Source of the DNA: Bacteroidota bacterium
GTDB taxonomy: Bacteria > Bacteroidota > Bacteroidia > AKYH767-A > OLB10
Reading direction: 5' to 3'
Length of the DNA: 64,000 nucleotides
Assembly: GCA_016721435.1 (NCBI GenBank)
Contig: JADKIC010000048.1
Coordinates: forward strand, 1-64,000
Part shown: in pieces, positions 45,234 through 58,122 of the stretch
Numbering within the stretch: position 1 is the first letter of the stretch
How the letters are laid out: every line of letters begins with the position of its first letter
Program-made: the position numbers and the translations under genes
The notes under the pieces: model-generated
What the model saw: only the letters and a program-made list of their open reading frames with translations
Database searches by the model: none
What the model was told of the DNA's origin: nothing

Positions 45234-48200
45234 TCAATACCTGAAATCAATAATAGTATTCGGCCCTAAAACGACAGGTACTTTACTCCAGGTTTCGATG
45301 CTATTACGATGCTTAATGACTACATAAACGGGAGTACCGATCATCGGAACCGGGAAATGCGCTGTCACCTCGCCGCTGACGTTGAGCAATAATGTTTCGG
45401 ATTGCAGCAGTGTGTACGGACTTGTCGCATCACGAAGTTCAACGATAACGGAATCACTGATGAGGGGATTTGCCGTTATTCCGTTGTAATGCAACATTGG
45501 CATTAAATTTCCATTTCCAATGTATAGCCCTTCGATGTAGATCCTTAAGTTGATACTGTTCGGACATCCTTCATCCACATTTCCATTGCAATTATCGTCC
45601 GTAACATTGCACAATTCCAGCGCTGTGGGATAGGTGGTCGCACTGGCATCATCACAATCATCTCCACCGGTAACTGTTAGTGTATACGTTGCCCCGGGCG
45701 ATTGACAACTCACCAGAGGTAACCCTGAGTAATATCCATCGTTATCATTATCCAGATACCATGTAGATGCATTAAGCAGCAATATAGTATCACGATCGAG
45801 GAGATCCGCATCGTCTTTATCCTGTATAGTCAGAATCAGCGTATCTCCGGCAGGCACTACAGGTACTACCCAGGCGTACAGCGAATCGGCAGAAGATATC
45901 CAGGGTGAATTCAGGAGCGTATCCGAAAGTGGTTCATGCACGATGATGCGAAGAGAATCACTTCTCAGAAATGTCCACTTAATTAAGAGTGAATCACCGG
46001 TACAATAGCTGCTGAAAGATGGGGGCGCTAATAATTTCAGACTATCCCGATAACCGAAATGTGTTATGTATTGTGCCAAGGTCTTAGGCAATTCCCGATT
46101 TCCCGTAGAGTCCACCGCAATAGTATAAAATCCATATTCAATTCCATCTACTCCGGGAAAACGGATTGTATCTTCTTGCTGAACACTGGCATAATGTGTA
46201 AAACCGGAACCATCTGCCTGCATATAAAGCGAAACAAATTCCACTCCTGAACCGGAAGTATCATCGGAAGAATGTACAATGATTTCGAGGCTGTCATTTA
46301 ATATGAGCGGTGGAATACTATCCATACTACTCAATGGATACCCTGCATCAAAGGTATTGATCCATGTATTGGTGATAATAGGGTCATTGATATCAAATAC
46401 AATTTCTGCCGTTGCAGTTGCAGTATCGCTACTCACCACATCTCCTGCAGCAGCAATTGTATATGTCACATAGCCCTGACCGTTACTAAGCGTATCATTT
46501 GGTGGAAGGAATCCGCCATTGATGGTATTGGGAGGAAGCCCGGTCAACGGATCTATGGTTTGCAAGATCCAAAACAGGCGGTTTTGAACGATATCAAGTC
46601 CTGCTGTCACTTCTACATCAAATCCCAACGTGTCATTGAGATTCAGCACACCACTATAATTCGCCAGGGAAGGAAGAGAGGAACGAATAGCTACCGAAAT
46701 TTACGCTACCCAATCCAAAGCTCAGAGGATCCATATTGGAGTGAAGTTCTTGAGTGACCATTACTCTGCTGGCCGGAGCAGATGCAAGCACTGAATCATT
46801 CTCAAAGAAAATAGAAAAGTTCATGGGTTGATATTTCGTTACCCAACGGATACTTGTATCACCGGCACCTATTGGTCCTTTGATTTCATTGGGATCCACC
46901 GGAAGAAATTTGGTGATGCCCAGGCAAATAAGTTCCTGTTCATCAAATCCAATATCAGCGCATTCATCTAATGCTTTTCTGGAAGCACCAAAAATTCCGG
47001 AAGCCTCATCTATACTAGTGGTTAAAATTGATATGCTCTTACCAAGGCCCTTTAATGCAGCCAAACAATCAATACCCGGAATATCTGTTTTAATATCAAA
47101 ACAACCTTCGAGCAAATCCAGGGTACAGGTTCCCACGGCTGTGGCCAATATTCTCAAATTAGCTGCACCCACCGTTGTTCGCGGATCAAGACTTCCACCG
47201 AGTATAGCAACTGTTTCCAATGCAGTTTCCATACATCCTTTTATGGAAGACAGGCATCCTATTTCTTCGAGTATCTTATCACAGACATCCTCTGCTGTTG
47301 GCTCGCGTGGAACAAGAGGGTCGACACCAGCTGGAGGAGGATTATCACCGGGAGGACAAAGAGGACTATCCGGACAAGAAGGGGGTGGACACGTTCCCAT
47401 CGAAATGCAGGACGGAGGATAAGGAAGCGGATCACTATCGCAGGCATCACCAATGCCATCACCGTCTGCATCTGCCTGACTTCTATTCGGGACACTAGGA
47501 CAATTATCTGTAGCGGTAGGAGTATCATCACCATCAGGGTCGGTATCAGGGTTGCCCGGATTTGCATCACACGCATCACCTCTTCCCTCCCCATCACTAT
47601 CCGCTTGACCCGGGTTATTGACATTAGCACAATTATCGATAGTATCATCCAACCCATCTCCATCACCATCCGGATCTGTATCAGCACCGGGATTTCCCGG
47701 AGTACCTCCCCCGCCATTACTTCCGCCGGAGCCACCACCTCCACCGCTACTGCCGCCGTTACCACCTCCACTATTTCCACCCCATCCCGGACCACCATCA
47801 CCACCGGCACCATTACAAACTCCCGGACCACCATCACCACCCGGGTAGCCGCAAAGACCGGGACCTCCGTTAACAGCAAGATCACCGCATTGCGGAACGT
47901 GATGAATGAATTCAAGATACAATGTATCTCCGGAAGTGGTAACTTCAAAAGTACCACCGTAAAGATTATTCGCTTGTTCAAAAAATTCGATGTCTACTTC
48001 AAATGCATCAGGACTGAAACCTGTGATTCCGTTTTCGGCATAAGCAATCGGCCATTTATAATCATGCCATGCTTCCCAGGTCGTAAGACTACTGAATGCA
48101 TTGTCACAAGGATTACGCGGAACAGGAATAATGATAAACTTTTTAGAAGCATTTGCGCTGATATCAATACTACCTGTTGAATGAATAAAATCCCAACCTA

Positions 48201-51200
48201 TAGTATTGCCGGGAGCGGCACCCAATGTTGTTTCCGGCACATTAATTTCCCATTTATATACATCTTCTCCTTTTAATGTAAGATTACCGTCAACGAGTTT
48301 TCCGACTTCTTCACCCGGATCAAAATCAACATATACATAATTGGTATCGTTCAAAACCTCTTGTACATCTGACAGTGTGGTAATATTCCTGTCGATATAA
48401 GGCCCCAATAAGGTCGTGTGGAAAAGATTCTTCTCTAAAGAGAAGATCATCATTTGTGGAGAACCTGTTAATCCGAACTCATTGACAATTTCCCGTATCT
48501 CCTCGTACTCAAAATAATTTCTTCTTGCAAATCCCAATCTGGTCATGCCTTTTGCAGCAACATGAAAACCGATAGGAGCATCTTTTGATCCACTCACCCT
48601 CGATTCCAACCGGAGTGATACTGTTTCACCTGGTTTTAAATCTGTAATATATCCTGAAACAATGTTATATCCGTTTCTATTATCAAACGAGTTTAAAGAA
48701 TCATTATAGCCGGCCATCACTTCTTTTAAAAGGATAAAGTCAGGACCGTCATAAACTTTGATTGGACAATCATCCGACAACATCACATTGGCCTGTACCA
48801 CAGGAATATCAATATTACTAATATTTGTAAATGTACAACCAATGGTAAACGGTGTTCCCATGACAAAAGATCCGGATCTGAAAACAGATAACCCGGGTTT
48901 CATCGATTCTGATTTTTCCACCGTAAATCCTCCGGCAAGCATCGCCGAATCCTGTCCATTTTTAATCACCACATCATATATACCAAGGGGAACATCATTC
49001 AAATCCCATCGCAATTCCATCTGCATCGAATGCACATAGTCGATTATGGTAGCAGATGCAAAAGTTGCAGCACCTTGGCGAAGTTGTACAATAGAAGTAT
49101 CTCTGAAACTGGCCCCTTTCAACGTTGTAGTCACAATATCCTGGCCGCCTTCATTGGTATTGATACTTAAAATAGTGAGCGGCAACAATTCCACTTTTAT
49201 TTCAACTTGCTGACTATCGGGAGCAGGTACATAATTTCTTACAAGCAAATAATAAGTTCCTGCCATTGTGCCGGGTATCAACAATTGTTGATCCTGCTCT
49301 GCCGCATCACTGATAAAATAATCAGAAGCAGCAGGAGTTGGTATAACTGCGTGACTGGCTTGTAATGAATTCTGACCTGTGCCTGTCAAACTTTTCAAAG
49401 TCACCATCATATCCTGTCCTGCCGGAACAGTTACTTTATAATAGTGATCGGTTCCATACCACAACACTGAAGTATCGGGAACATCCACAAAAAGTTCTTC
49501 CGCATCAACAAAAATGCTATCCGAGAAAAGCAGGTTGTTGAGGAAATTATCATCCGGGTAAGTTCGTGTTGTATTGGTTCGTAAAACACCATTGTACCAA
49601 TCAGGAAGTGCATCACGCATTGTTGTATTCAATGTACGTTGTAAAGTATCTCCGGGCTGGAGGATGAAAATTTCTTGCTTCTCCGCAAGAAGATAATCAA
49701 AAGCGCCATCATAAGCAGAATCCAGACTTAAGGAAATTGCATCCCGGTTCGTTGCCGATAAAGCACGTGTACCAATATTTGTTATACTGTAGCTTAAAGT
49801 AGTGGATTCTCCCAAAAGAAAACTATCCTTAGGAAATGTGAGCGACACAGCTGACAAATCTATACTACTGAATTGAGAAGCAAAGACTATCTTAGATCCG
49901 ATATTATTTCCTTCATTTGGATTTTCATATACTGCATTTAATCTATCCGTTGAAACATTTAAATAAGAATAGCCAAAGGCAAATGAAGGAATGGCAATTT
50001 GAATACTATCACTGTAAGTAGCGCCTGCAGCAAGTGTTCGATTACGATTAATCCCTCCTGTGTAATTGATCAATTCAACAGGAGTAGTGCCAAAATATAC
50101 ACGGTCGGTGATCATGGTTTGATTAAAACTCCCCGGACCATTATTCCTTACTGTATAATGAAGCCACGTATTCTCATTGGCAAAAACTGTATCTTTCACA
50201 TCGACATCAATCACTTCCAGGTCAGGTGGGGATGTGAGTGTCAATGAAATTTGTTCTGCCTCAATGTTGTTTGCATTCACTGTTTCATTGATGTTCCCAT
50301 TCAGCGCATCCGTTTCGACGATCAGATAATAGGTTCCACTTGATTTTCCATTGGGGATTAGCGCCGTCCCATTGACAGTATAAAGCTGACTTGCGGAAAG
50401 TGCTCCACCATGAATCCGTTCAAACACCATATCATCGTTAACATCCAGGATGGCATCGGAAGAAAGATATACTCGATCCATCCATTGACTTGCGTAGCTG
50501 TCATCAGGACCCATATTAATGACCTGATAGGTGATCGGATAACCAACACCTGTATATACAGTTGCAGGCAGATTACTATTGATTACGTCCAGATCTGAAA
50601 AGGTTAACAAGGGGGATACACTAACGAGCGAATCCGGGCCCGATGTATTGTTGTTTTCGGCATTGTGTTCGTAAAAATTATTGTTGGCATCCGTCGTGAG
50701 AAAATAATAATAATTTCCTACTGCGCCAAAGGCTGAAAAACGAAGACTTCGCTGAATCGAGTCCCCGGGTTGTAAAACAACTGTTTCAATCGCCTCGGCA
50801 ATTTTATGATAGAAAGTACCATTCTGCGGTTGATCCGAAACATAAAGAAAAGTTCTATAAGCACCTGTCGTAGGTGCATTACCGTTATTACGTATGGTAT
50901 ACAATATATCGGCTTGGGTGCTGACCACCATTGTATCATTCACAACATTCAGGCTGCTGATGATTACATCCGGTGAAGGAGATAGAGCAACTGCAACGAG
51001 GTTTGCGGCTGAATCTATATTGTTGCTTTCATAGATGTACTCATAAATATTATCCGGATCATCTGTATTCACCAATAAATAATAATTCCCGGAAATACCA
51101 TTCGGCAATTTAACATTCATTGATGCAGTATAAGTACTGCCTACAGTTAATGCTCCCTGACGCAACCTGCTCCCAACTAATGTAGCGCCTGTTAATGTTG

Positions 51201-53420
51201 GCGTAGTATTTATGTAAACTCTGTCCGTCCATGAATTCAACATGGTCACGGCGGCACCTTGATTTCTAACGGTCCAGGAAACGGATAAGGGCAAACCGGA
51301 TCCTGCATTCAAGGCGGTAATCACCGTATCCACTACCAGATCGGAAGGTGGCAATTGGGTCAATTGAAGTGTCACACTACTTTGAGTCGTGTTATTTCCG
51401 GAATACGGACCCTCATCCACTTCACCGTACGTATTCGTCTTAACGAAAATATAATAATTCCCACTGTTTAAGGTGGTGGGAATCCGTACCCGGGTTTGAG
51501 CGAGATAAGTAGAATCTTCCTTTAAGGGATAGACTTGTGGATCGTAATGATGAATAAAATTTCCACTGTCCGGATGGAAATAATAAACAGGGATCAGCTT
51601 AAAATTATAACTGTTGAAAGTTCCCAGTGATATTGCGCTACTACTACTAAAGGTTGGCGAGGGCGAGATGAAAATTTCGTCTCTCCACTGTACTGTATCA
51701 GTTGGAATTTGTCCATCATTTTCGACGGTATAGGTTACTGTGATACTATCTCCGCTGAATGCATTGCCCGGATTTGCGAGTGATTGCACTTTTAAATCAG
51801 GGACAGGAGCGGGCTGAATCACAATACTATCAAAATGATAATTGTTCGATTCTAAACCTTCACTTACCTCAAGGAGCGCATCTGTTTGTGCAATGATATA
51901 ATAAAGACCGTTAAAACTATTGCCAATAGAAATTGCACGTTGCTGAATATAGGATGTACCGCATTTAAATAGCTTTGATTGGTATACATCCCCAATAAAA
52001 CATCAGCTCCATTGCCGGGGATCGTATCCAGCGAAATCCAAATCCGGTCGCGCCATGTGCGGCTGCCGGTATTCGCAGTTGCAGCGTTGTTTTTTACTTT
52101 CCAAAGCACCGGAATGGAAGTGCCGGTATAAACCAATGGGGGAACCGCTACTGAATCTACAATCAGGTCCGGGAAATTCGTTATAAAAACTGATGTATCG
52201 CTGAAAACAGCATTACAGACATTGCTACTTCTCACTTGCCAGAAATACACCTGGTAAGGGAGCAAGGAGGGGTAGGTTTTTGTCAGGGATAATCCATTTA
52301 AGGCACCACTTGCAGGCCGACTAGTAGCTGAAGGCCATAAAAACACTTCATATGCTGAACTGTTTAGTGAGGGTGACCATGATAAGGTGACCGGTGTCAT
52401 CACTCCATTATCTCCATCTACCGGTAGTACCGGGACTGAGGTGCCCACCAATGGAGCATTCAATGTATCAATGGAAATACTTAGATTAATAGTACAACCG
52501 TTGGTATCCATACCGGCAACAGAAAAACTCGTATCGCTTTGTGCATAGACGATTATTGTCTGGATTGTATCTCCTGTAGACCATGCCCCACTTTGCAAGG
52601 GGAAGTTTAATGATAACTGGATAGGAACGCCGGGACATATGGGAGAGACGAGGTTACTGCTCAAAGCCGGTGGTGGTAGTAATATCACGGTGGCTGTCTG
52701 ACTATTTCCTCCACTTGTTATCTGAACAGTATACTGTCCGGGCTGCACTGCATTATACGTTCTTGCTGTTGCTCCGGGAATAAGAACGGAATTATAATAC
52801 CATTTAAAAGTCCAGGGACCATTGGTGGTATCCGCAGTAAGCGTTACTCCGGTACCGTTACAATTGGGAATAGGTCCTGCTGGGTTTATCGACACATCCG
52901 GCGTAGTAACCCCCGTAAATGTTCTGATCTCCTGCAAAGACCAGATACCATTACTATCCTGTGTGCGGATACATAACTTACGTGTACCATTACCAAAGGA
53001 AGGAAGCTGAATGATTGCATTGACATTTACAGCAGTATCGGAAGGAGATACAGGTATTGCTGTTCCATTCCCAACACCCGGATCGGTATCGATGAAAAAT
53101 TCGGCGGCAATAATTTTTAATGGATCGACAGGTGGAATCAAGGTTTTCACATAAAAATTGCGACGTTCAGCATGCGACCATTTTCCATCAATATCCCGGG
53201 TACGGATATACAAATAATGAAAACCATCAGGGAGACTAACAGGTACTTGAATACTTCCGATATAACTTACCGTATCACTTTGAGTAAATGCAACTGCTGT
53301 TCCGTTCCCGTGCCCGGGATCCGTATTGAAATAATATTCGGCACGATATATTTGGCTGTTGGCTTTCTGACTTAACAAAGTAAGAAATAATAACGAGAGC
53401 AGTAAATAAAATCTATTCAT
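45234..53420 (-). pseudogene. Giant CARDB/TSP3/MopE surface protein (about 2,720 residues), two frameshifts
   Basis: One secreted protein read over 8.2 kb. Signal peptide MNRFYLLLSLLFLTLLSQKANSQ; an N-terminal region with YFNTDPGHGNGTAV-type repeats; a fibronectin-like part; then CARDB repeats of about 130 residues (PDLKVQSLANPGNAFSGDSITVTYTVENDG; DLSAVSLTFPKDSFLLGESTTLSYSITNIG). A Gly-rich linker (about 47690-47880) leads into TSP3 repeats (DPDGDGDGLDDTIDNC; DADGDGIGDACD), a DPNEIKGPIG segment usual before C-terminal adhesin domains, a MopE repeat (CNVTDDNCNGNVDEGC) and a module ending YVVIKHRNSIETWSKVPV...IDFRY. The frame breaks near 51845 and 46690. CARDB and TSP3 suggest a Ca2+-dependent adhesin. 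No standard T9SS domain is seen. Confidence 0.85.
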
Positions 53421-53522
53421 AATTAAGAAATCTAATGAGATAGCATTTAGGGTTTGATAAAAACGAGTTGGATATGTTCTTTCAGAATTAAGGTTTACCT
53501 TTTACTGAATAAAATTTAACAT

Positions 53523-54506
53523 TCATATTTCCACGGGACTAAACTGAGTACCCATCACCTGCATGCTATCCATTTGAGGAATGGGGGGTTCACCGCTTGC
53601 ATAGTATGGATTCAAACCACCATACATTCCCATATCCGTACCATCATTGGCGGCATTTTTAGCAGACGAGGTTCCTAAAACATTAAGATCGTATCCGTAA
53701 CTAAAGGTGGTGTTGACGGCTGCTTGTGTACTTACAAAGGGCCAGTCTGAACTGAGAATATTACCACTACCATAGGTGTTGAGACCGGCAATTGAAGAGT
53801 AATTATTTAAATAAGTAGTAAGTGCAAATAAAGTAGGCGTCACATTCCAGAAAACACAATTACTGATAGTAATGCCTAAAGTCCAGGGAAGCAGTCCATA
53901 AAATAGTTCAATCGCTGAAAAATTTCTATTTATAAAAGTACAATGATCCACCAGCATACTGGTAACATAAGACAGGCTTGTAAAGGGCCTGTTACCATTC
54001 TCTGAAAAAAACAAAGTATTACGGATAATACAACTTGACATCGATGCTGAATTTAAAAATCCACTCAGTGATATACATTGGTCAACTTCAAGTGATCCGA
54101 TGTGGGCATAAAGACCTAATCCATATAAAGGACCAATTGTCCGGCAGCGACTAAAGTAAAGCGACGGATTATTCGAAACATACACTATAGAAGTTTGAAA
54201 ATAAATTCCGATGCATCTATTATTATTGCCAATTGCAAAATCGGAACCAATGACGGAATTATTTGCAAATTGTTTCACCACATTAAATCCGGCACCAATA
54301 AAAGTCAGCTCAGACTTACGTGTTGAGTGTCCTCCATATCCGCTAGAAGATCCGCAGATATATATATTATCGCCCGGAGTGGCAGCCACCACTGCACTTT
54401 CGATAGTAGTCTATTGAGCCCCGCCAATATTATTGACGTTCAAAACTGTTGCCTCCAGTTTCAAACAGGAAAGAGAAATGGCAATTAAAACTAGTGCTTT
54501 CTTCAT
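53523..54506 (-). pseudogene. Secreted right-handed beta-helix-type protein with in-frame TAG
   Basis: 327 codons from the ATG at 54506 (MKKALVLIAISLSCLKLEA, signal peptide). Residues TVLNVNNIGGAQ*TTIESAVVAATPGDNIYICGSS form the usual opening of parallel beta-helix proteins, followed by repeats such as SVIGSDFAIGNNNRCIGI and SSCIIRNTLFFSENGN. The frame is interrupted at codon 32 by TAG (54411-54413), where relatives have Tyr (Q-Y-T-T). Everything downstream is open to 53523. The protein ends without a visible T9SS tail. The next gene downstream is the giant CARDB protein. Confidence 0.75.
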
Positions 54507-55222
54507 TTTAAATAATTTTTATCTTACTATTAATTTATATGTCTAGAACTTCGGTAATTTCTCTGAATTATAGAAATAAACAATATAATAACTATTACTG
54601 GAAATATCTACCAAAATCTATTTCAACAAACAATTTTACTACATTTCAAATGATTTTCAAAGGGAAGTATCATCAAGTTTGTAAATGGTCGGTTTGGCTT
54701 TATAATCGGTATCAGAATTAATTTCAAGAATGAAATCTTATTTATAAAAAACCACAAGTAGCACGTGCTAAGACAATAAATATGGGAAAATATTTATCGA
54801 AAAATATCAACAGTATAGATCACATCATCCTTGCTATTACAATAAGTGTAAACTACAAGGAATGGTAATGGGATAAACAAGGATTGACTTTATAAATTAT
54901 CGTTCACGATATTCAGTCTTCTACCAAAGGTAAACAAAATAAGAACTTAAAGTTAATTCAGCCTCTGAACGTGTGGAATGAACTTTGAAAATGCCCTGAA
55001 AATAACACTTGCACTACATCTTTTATCGGCTAACCAACTCTACCCAATTCCTGATCAAACCGAAATTAGAATGGTCTGCAGAAAAGAGGTTGACGATTAA
55101 AATGCAATAAAATTGGAAATGGAGAATTTTTAATATTTTGGTGGGATGCAATAGTAGATGATCAGGCAAAAGACAGATGAATAAATGTCATCCTACTTTT
55201 TAAAACATTTAGGTGATTTGCC
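54507..55222. other. Gene-free AT-rich region
   Basis: Some 720 bases, low in GC and with no gene or repeat that I can support. It separates the beta-helix gene from the metalloprotease gene on the same strand and should hold the promoter of the former. Confidence 0.5.
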
Positions 55223-55256
55223 AAAAAAAGGGAACCCTGCCCGGCAGAATTCCCTT
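55223..55256 (-). terminator. Intrinsic terminator of the metalloprotease gene
   Basis: On the minus strand, arms aagggaa and ttccctt enclose an inner ctgccgggcag stem, and a run of seven T follows. It starts about 20 bp after the stop at 55277. Confidence 0.8.
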
Positions 55257-55276
55257 CCATACATCTTTCGAAGCCC

Positions 55277-57142
55277 TTAGAGTTTTATCAACTTTCTGGT
55301 TATTCTTTCTTCGTTGATTTGAACAATCAAGTAATAGATGCCTTCTTCTAAACTTTCCGTATTAATCATTTCTTCTCTTCTTCCATTCCCCAGTACCCGG
55401 TTAGAGAATACTGTGAATACAATTTTTCCCACCTGATCATAAACACTTATACTAACACTTGCCGCATCCGTAAGATCGAAAGCTGCCTTCACCTGATCCT
55501 TGAAGGGATTGGGATAAACAACAAGTTCGTTTCCGGAGCCGGCTTTTTTCAGTGTGGATGTATATGGAGAAGAATTCAGCCCGGGTGATGCAGCTATTGC
55601 AATCGGAGCACATCCAACAGAGGCATGAAAAGTGCTTCCTGCAAGGATTTCCACATCGGGAAGTAAGCGAACACTGACACCGGCATTGAAGTTCAGATAA
55701 CTATTGGGTTGCTGATTAATAAAACTACCAACAATTTCATTCGTTGCCCACCAGCTGGTACTACTTCCTGTCATGTGCCCTCCTGACAATGCTAAATTCG
55801 TATTACAGGAAGTACATACCGTGATGCACGAAGCAGCAGCGATCGCATCCCGAATTTTGCTGGACGGTTGAAAGCCGAAACCATTCGTAAAATTAATGCC
55901 AACTGCACATCCATGACAATAACTCATAATCGTACCTCCTGTAGCCGGTATAACGCTGCTACTTGCACATCCTCCATCTGTTCCTATACCAAAGCAGGTA
56001 TTACAACCATCTATAGGCCCACCTGTCCAGTCACACCAATGCGTATGTGGAGAACCCAGGGTATGTCCGCTTTCATGCGACACCAGAAATACATCCCATG
56101 AATACGTGGGAAAGCCACCTATACTTCCATAATTAATACGGTTAAATCCATAGGAAAAAGGTCCACATATAGCATTCACATATGCAACACCTCCCCCTAA
56201 TGTATCCTGAGTAGAAAGTAAGGCAGCAATATTTCCGGTATAACCATTGGTATTATAGTAGGTCTGAAATGTATTTAAGGCTGTCCCATTGCTCGTGTAG
56301 TCAAATGGATCTGCTACTGTCCAGATGTGAATTGAACCTATTGCCAATGAAATGCTATCATTTCCATAAATGGTAGTCATTACATTGAAAATAGAATTTG
56401 TATGGTTGGTCACATTCGTGGTGGAGTTCCCTGCAGTTTGGTAATATGTGTACGCACAATCAAAAAATATCTTCGCACAATTTCCTTTAAATTGCGTTCC
56501 AAATGTGTTTAAATTATTTTGGATGCCTTTATGTTGTTGCTGATCATTATCGGCTGTTTCACATTTGAATTGTATAGGTAAACGGAAGGTCTGATCATTG
56601 AAAAATACATATTCTTCCTGATTGTTTTTCCGTCTTCCTAAATTCCAGTTGCCCGATTCATCACTGATTACACCACTTATTTCATCTTCGAATATTGATA
56701 TTGCCACCAGAGAGGAAGGCTTTCCTTCTACTACACCATAATAATATCTGCCTTTATTCATTGTCACTGGATGTTTTCCTGAGGCATCTGTTATGGAAAA
56801 TTCAAAATCTTCCGCATGAATCTGGTGTTGTGTAAGCAGTACATTCACTGTAGTACCACCCGGTTGTGGTATTTTAAGTTGAATCGATTTGTAATTGGCA
56901 TTAAAAAGTTCTTTCAACCCCCTATCATCCATCTTCATAGATACATAGGGGCCAATGCCTTCTTCGATTTGATTTACGGGTGTACTGAATATTCCGGCAG
57001 GATAAAAGACTTCGTTTTGTAATTGCAATTGATCAATAGAAGTTTGCGCAGGCCATTGACGACTATCTGATAGCTGTCCGTAGGATGACCAGAAGGACAA
57101 ACACGACAGCAGTGTAATATATATATGTTTTCTTATTTTCAT
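55277..57142 (-). CDS. Secreted zinc metalloprotease (reprolysin-like) with T9SS tail
   Basis: 621 residues with a signal peptide (MKIRKHIYITLLSCLSFWSSYGQ). A propeptide of about 190 residues has ITDASGKHPVTMNKGRYYYGVVEG and VAISIFEDEISGVISDESGN. The catalytic domain carries HESGHTLGSPHTH (HExxHxxGxxH, three zinc-binding His and the Glu) and the Met-turn TIMSYCHGC, so it belongs to the metzincins near M12B/reprolysin. The C-terminus is a T9SS sorting domain: VYPNPFKDQVKAAFDL, ISVYDQVGKIVF, SLEEGIYYLIVQ. It should act outside the cell. Frame intact, with a terminator downstream. Confidence 0.92.
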   Translation of the reverse strand: MKIRKHIYITLLSCLSFWSSYGQLSDSRQWPAQTSIDQLQLQNEVFYPAGIFSTPVNQIEEGIGPYVSMKMDDRGLKELFNANYKSIQLKIPQPGGTTVNVLLTQHQIHAEDFEFSITDASGKHPVTMNKGRYYYGVVEGKPSSLVAISIFEDEISGVISDESGNWNLGRRKNNQEEYVFFNDQTFRLPIQFKCETADNDQQQHKGIQNNLNTFGTQFKGNCAKIFFDCAYTYYQTAGNSTTNVTNHTNSIFNVMTTIYGNDSISLAIGSIHIWTVADPFDYTSNGTALNTFQTYYNTNGYTGNIAALLSTQDTLGGGVAYVNAICGPFSYGFNRINYGSIGGFPTYSWDVFLVSHESGHTLGSPHTHWCDWTGGPIDGCNTCFGIGTDGGCASSSVIPATGGTIMSYCHGCAVGINFTNGFGFQPSSKIRDAIAAASCITVCTSCNTNLALSGGHMTGSSTSWWATNEIVGSFINQQPNSYLNFNAGVSVRLLPDVEILAGSTFHASVGCAPIAIAASPGLNSSPYTSTLKKAGSGNELVVYPNPFKDQVKAAFDLTDAASVSISVYDQVGKIVFTVFSNRVLGNGRREEMINTESLEEGIYYLIVQINEERITRKLIKL

Positions 57143-57191
57143 GATATCTGATTAATTAAATAATTTATTGAAATGAAATGGGGTCCAAAAA

Positions 57192-58122
57192 TTATTTCTT
57201 CAGATCATCAATTTGTTTTTGCATAGCTTCCAATGTAGTTTTCAACTGCTGGTTTTCTTTATACAGTTGAATAATATACAATGTATTTTCTTCTACTTTC
57301 TCTACCACTTTCCCTGTCATTTCTCCTACGCTCATTCCGGCCGACTCCACTTCTTCTGCACTTGGCATGCCCGGCAGATGTCCATGCAATTGAATATGTT
57401 CATCTACTTCACTAATTGATTTGAGCGGATAGCCTGCTTCAAAAACATAATCCGGGAAGGGCTGCAATTGTACTTTTAATTCTTCGCAAATAATTTTACC
57501 ACCTACTGCCAATTTGTAAGTAGCAGAAGGGCTGGCGCCGATACCTGCATTTCCGTTTTGATTTATTGTCATTAAATTACTAGCACTACCGTTTACCACA
57601 AAACCTCCGCCACCACCCTGGCCAATATCAACAATTGAAGAACCTGCACCTGTATATCGTACAATAGCACCTGCACCTCCGACTGAGGAAAACTCTCCAA
57701 CAAGTCGCATTCCATTGCCGATTCCAAAATTATTATACACATTAAAGAAATTACCTCCATCATCCTTCACATGGAATTTTGCAATACCTGTAAACGGAGT
57801 ATTACTTCCAATTGCCACCGCGCCTTGAATAATAGCCCCAACCGGCATAGGCTGAACCTATAGAGAGATTGCCTTTTACATCTAATCTGTTCTGAGGTGT
57901 TGATGTCGCAATTCCTACACGACCGGAACTGTTAATGACCATACGCGTCGCATTCTTGGTTTTAAAATACAAAGCTTTGGTATCCGTAGTGCCCAGGAAA
58001 TTTGTACCGGGAACTGTGCCCGCATTTCCGGTCAATGACCATTGTGCATTTACAGTTTGCGCCTGAAACATTCCAAGAAACAGACTCGCAGCAATCATTA
58101 ATTTAATGTTTGTTTTTTTCAT
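57192..58122 (-). pseudogene. Secreted tail-fibre-like protein with C-terminal coiled coil, one frameshift
   Basis: About 310 residues: signal peptide (MKKTNIKLMIAASLFLGMFQAQTVNA), WSLTGNAGTVPGTNFLGTTDTKALYFKT, then NSSGRVGIATSTPQNRLDVKGNLSIGSA. A lost base near 57840 shifts the frame; the rest reads IIQGAVAIGSNTPFTGIAKFHV, NQNGNAGIGASPSATYKLAVGG, FPDYVFEAGYPLKSISEVDEHIQLHGHLPGMPSAEEV and a helical end VEKVEENTLYIIQLYKENQQLKTTLEAMQKQIDDLKK. Such GIG-repeat plus PDYVF...HLPG proteins are common and uncharacterised in Bacteroidota; I recall them as tail-fibre-like. Expected to be extracellular. Confidence 0.8.

Noticed and set aside
47605..48180. Thr/Ile-rich and Pro-rich open frames on the plus strand
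   Set aside because: They are shadows of the Gly-rich linker and TSP3 region of the giant gene.
42515..54413. Stop-codon reassignment suggested by two Tyr-to-stop sites
   Set aside because: TAA, TAG and TGA all end intact genes here, so two point changes or base errors are simpler.
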